This document shows positions 61,375 to 64,000 of a stretch of 64,000 bases of DNA, in pieces. The notes below the pieces were generated by a model. That model was not told the DNA's origin and did not search any database. It saw only the letters and a program-made list of their open reading frames with translations. A program made the position numbers and the translations under genes. The DNA comes from Riptortus pedestris. Its lineage: Eukaryota; Arthropoda; Insecta; Hemiptera; Alydidae. Position 1 is the first letter of the stretch. The number at the start of each line of letters is the position of its first letter. Where the stretch lies: assembly GCA_019009955.1 (NCBI GenBank), contig CM032233.1, forward strand, positions 97,122,501-97,186,500, in the 5' to 3' direction.

Positions 61375-61807
61375 CACGGGCTGCATAAACTAAGCAAATT
61401 TCCCACGTAAAGTTATACAATAGAGAAATATCCATATGAGTGCCGAAAAGTTACGGAAACGGCCGAACTAGCTTTTGGCAGGAAACTCACTTTGTCCGTT
61501 ATGCACCCACATTTAATAAAAATGTAAATATCTCGGTTAATATTCAAGATAGAAAATAAATGTATATAACAATATTTATAGTAAATTTAATTTGCATTAA
61601 GATTGATTCTATACATTCTTCTATTTTTCGATCCGACGTACAGTAACGGAGATATTTCGAATTGTCGAAAATCCCCCATCTAAACCCAATCTCCCACTGG
61701 TCCGATTTCAGCCATTAACGAACTTGATCTGTCTTTTTACATAAAACGTTTAAATATCGAGTTTGGTTACGATCAAACAAAAATTGCGACCGCTAGAGCG
61801 TTAACAG

Positions 61808-61870
<63 letters not shown>

Positions 61871-61874
<4 letters not shown>

Positions 61875-63154
61875 GTAAGGTCCATAAGTTTCCGGCCTGT
61901 TCTGCTTGCCCTCTTTCAAACGTGCCGGGGCCTGCACGCCTACGCAGGTCCATGCCTGCTCACTCCATACCCATCGCCCGCACTTCCTCAGTCTTTTCAG
62001 TCAGTGTCCAGCCTTAAAGGAAACTCCCCATTTTTACAATGTTTAAACTCGAGTACCGTGCGGTAATTAAATTCTTTTCCCCTAAGGGTCTTACTCCTGC
62101 GCAAATTAAAGAGTGCTTGGATTGTGTATACAGGCAGTCCTCCCCCTCGTATTCCACAGTGAAAGAATGGGCAAAATTATTTAAGTTAGGGAGAGAAAGT
62201 CTAGAAGATGACCCATGTCCCAGTCGCCCACTGGAAGCTGTCACTTCTGACACAATCCAACTTTTGGAATCTGAATTGCTGTCTGACCGATGACTGAAAA
62301 CCAAGGAAATAGCAGCGAGGTTGGGGCTTTCAAAAACAAGTGTTTTGAGGATCATCAAAGAACATTTGCATATGAACAAGGTTAGTGCAAGATGGATTCC
62401 AAAAATTCTTTCAGCTCATCAAAAACAGGAACGAGTTCACTGCTGCAATGAATATTTACGTGAGTATAATGCCGACCCAAAGAACTTTTTGGACTCAATT
62501 GTAACTGGGGATGAGACAATGGTTCTATATTATGACCCACTCAGCAAAAGAGAGTCCATGGAATGGAGAAGACCAGGAGAAGCGCCTCCTTTAAAGGCAA
62601 AAGTCACGCAGTCAACAAAAAAGATAATGGCCACAATTTTTTGGGACTGTAAAGGAATACTATTGATAGATTTTAAAGAAAGGAATACCACCATGAATGG
62701 TGAGTATTATGCAGCCCTACTTCACCGGTTAAGAGATGCCATTAAAGAGAAGAGGCGAGGGAAGTTAAGCAGAGGCGTCCGCCTCCTTCACGACAATTCC
62801 CCTGTCCACACAGCATTAATTTCCAAGGCCGCTGTGAAGGACTGTGGATTCCAAGAAATCTCTCACTCACCCTACAGCCCAGACTTGGCTCCTAGTGATT
62901 TCTACCTTTTCTCAAAATTAAAATCTGACCTTCGTGGAAGGCGATTTAACACCGACGAAGAGCTCCAAGCAGCAGTGGAAGAACATTTTTTTAACAAAGA
63001 AGAAAATTATTTTTTTCATGGTATAGAAATGTTGCCAAAGCGTTGTAATTAGTGTATTGAACTTAGGGGAGAATATATTGAAAAACAGTAAAACCAGTTT
63101 TTTTCTTTCACCTTTCCTTCTATCCCAGGCCGGAAACTTTTGGACCTTACTATG
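61871..63154 (+). mobile_element. mariner-family transposon, nearly full length
   Basis: The 1,284-bp element has inverted ends: CATAGTAAGGTCCATAAGTT, TCCGGCCTG at the left, and the complement CATAGTAAGGTCCAAAAGTT, TCCGGCCTG at the right. The inverted repeats match over about 29 bp with one mismatch. It is flanked by TA within a (TA)n tract, as expected for mariner insertion at TA. It encodes one transposase with two premature stops. Confidence 0.95.
62039..63091 (+). pseudogene. mariner transposase, two nonsense mutations
   Basis: A DD34D cut-and-paste transposase. From ATG at 62039 the frame spans 350 codons to a TAA at 63089-63091, the usual mariner length. An N-terminal helix-turn-helix region (FFSPKGLTPAQIKECL; STVKEWAKLF) precedes RWIPKIL, the WVPHEL-type motif, and TGDET with catalytic Asp158. 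HDNSPVHTA follows with Asp252, and YSPDLAPSDFYLF with Asp287, leaving 34 residues between the last two. Two in-frame stops break it: TGA at codon 85 (62291), probably CGA changed by CpG decay, and TAG at codon 338 (63050). No frameshift was seen. All catalytic residues remain, so the copy is young but inactive. Confidence 0.95.
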
Positions 63155-63244
63155 TATATATATATATAGAATATATAGAAATTTTTTGAAAATCGCGTAA
63201 TGAACACGACCTCAATAGCTGATTTCCCTTAAGGGAAATCTGCT

Positions 63245-63300
63245 AAAAGATCATAATATTAATCCTGAAATTATTGTATTATGTATTAGTACTCTGGATC
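63245..63300 (-). pseudogene. Mitochondrial ND6 remnant (numt), 5' part
   Basis: The minus strand reads NTMMISGLMLWSF, which joins in frame to WYSYMML on the other side of the inserted elements at 61374. The start codon region is lost at the junction with ND5 near 63300. Confidence 0.75.
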
Positions 63301-63304
63301 TATG

Positions 63305-64000
63305 TCTAAATATATTTTATGATTTTATATAATTTTTGTTATTGGGTTATTATTAAGTATTTTGGGTTTATATTTTTTTTATAGAGATTTTTCTGTATTT
63401 TTAGAATGAGAAGTTATTTCTTTGAATTCTTGTTGTGTAGAAATAATTTTATTATTAGATTGAATGTCTTTGATTTTTATAAGTAGAGTTTTATTAATTT
63501 CATCTATAGTAATTTACTATATAGAAAGGTATATAGAAAATGCTATTAATAAATTCCAATTTTTAATTTGGGTTTTATTATTTATTTAATTTATAATATT
63601 TATAATTATTAGTCCTGATTTGATTAGAATTTTATTAGGATGAGATGGTTTGGATGTTGTTTCTTATTGTTTAGATATTTATTTTCAGAATTATAAGTCC
63701 TATAATGCAGGTATATTAACTGTTTTAACTAATTGGGGATGTGTTTATTTTAATATCAATTGGAGTAACTTTAAATAATGGTAGATGATGTGTTTTATAT
63801 TATAACTACTATTATGAAGAATATAATTATCTTATTTATATCATAATTATTTTAGCAGCTTTTACTAAAAGTGCTCAAATTCCTTTTTCTTCATGATTAC
63901 CTTCGGCTATAACAGCTCCTACACCAGTATATGCTTTAGTCCTTTCTTCTACTCTTGTAACTGCAGGTGTTCATTTATTAATTTGTTACAGTATTTTGTT
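63305..64000 (+). pseudogene. Mitochondrial ND5 remnant (numt), partial, runs off the window
   Basis: NADH dehydrogenase subunit 5 on the plus strand, invertebrate mitochondrial code. Visible pieces are YMIFVIGLLLSILGLYFF near the start, then FSVFLEWEVISLNSCCVEM and LDWMSLIFMSSVLLISSM, then ISPDLIRILLGWDG and KSYNAGMLTVLTNWG, and KSAQIPFSSWLPS with TPVYALVLSSTLVTAGVHL. Frame changes near 63385, 63590, 63730 and 63850 break it, and DGLDVVSYCLDIYFQN shows substitutions at normally conserved residues. It is the N-terminal third or more of the gene. The region that normally lies between ND6 and ND5 (tRNA-Pro, tRNA-Thr, ND4L, ND4, tRNA-His) is missing. Confidence 0.92.

Larger units (their letters stand above)
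61375..63244 (+). mobile_element. HINE-like element with nested mariner
   Basis: The 5' end GTCCGTCACGCACGGGCTGC and subterminal AAACTAAGCAAATTTCCCAC lead into the conserved body, ending in (TA)n (61811-61870). After the mariner copy (61871-63154) the (TA)n resumes and the 3' half follows: AATCGCGTAATGAACACGAC, CTCAATAGCTGATTTCCC, hairpin and TGCT at 63244. Without the mariner the element is about 586 bp, in line with other copies. It splits ND6. Confidence 0.9.

Overview
The window is AT-rich animal nuclear DNA, most likely from an insect. The clues are long (TA)n and (CA)n tracts, a mariner and a hAT element, a tRNA-derived SINE, and a mitochondrial insert (numt) that reads with the invertebrate mitochondrial code (TGA=Trp, ATA=Met, AGA=Ser) in the ancestral insect order M-ND2-W-C-Y-COX1. 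The COX1 and ND2 residues look hemipteran-like to me, but that is a weak inference. No complete host protein-coding gene is visible.

Layout. 1-40.5 kb is repeat-rich non-coding DNA: a 106-bp satellite (1.1-2.0 kb), a hAT element with a perfect 8-bp target duplication (3.5-4.1 kb), a degenerate tandem family (11.4-16.6 kb), a pair of duplicated blocks about 5 kb apart (17.5-19.3 and 22.5-24.1 kb), and scattered SINE and Helentron-like copies. At 40.58-40.93 kb lies the only gene-like signal: a GC-rich promoter with a GC box between two CCAAT boxes, then a minus-strand open exon ending in an exact GTAAGT splice donor. The 40 kb to its left may be its first intron.

41-54.7 kb is a nest of mobile elements. 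It holds a 466-bp MITE with an 8-bp target duplication, five copies of a family with a Helitron-like 3' end (hairpin then CTAG, called F2 here), a 632-bp solo LTR inside one F2 copy, a decayed LINE tail, and several copies of a family called HINE-like here. The HINE-like elements start GTCCGTCACGCAGG, carry a subterminal GCAGATTTCCC, a central (TA)n, and a palindromic GATTTCCCTTAAGGGAAATC 3' hairpin ending TGCT. This is the architecture of Helentron-associated elements (DINE-1 type).

54.7-55.7 kb is a nearly C-free 13-bp minisatellite. From 55.71 kb to the right edge runs a numt in mitochondrial order: COX1 (internal deletion), tRNA-Tyr, tRNA-Cys, tRNA-Trp, intact ND2, tRNA-Met, tRNA-Gln, control-region-like DNA and a possible 12S start. 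After 2.4 kb of non-mitochondrial DNA with a Gypsy-type integrase fragment come ND6 and ND5. ND6 is split by a HINE-like element, which is itself split by a mariner element, so the order of insertion can be read directly.
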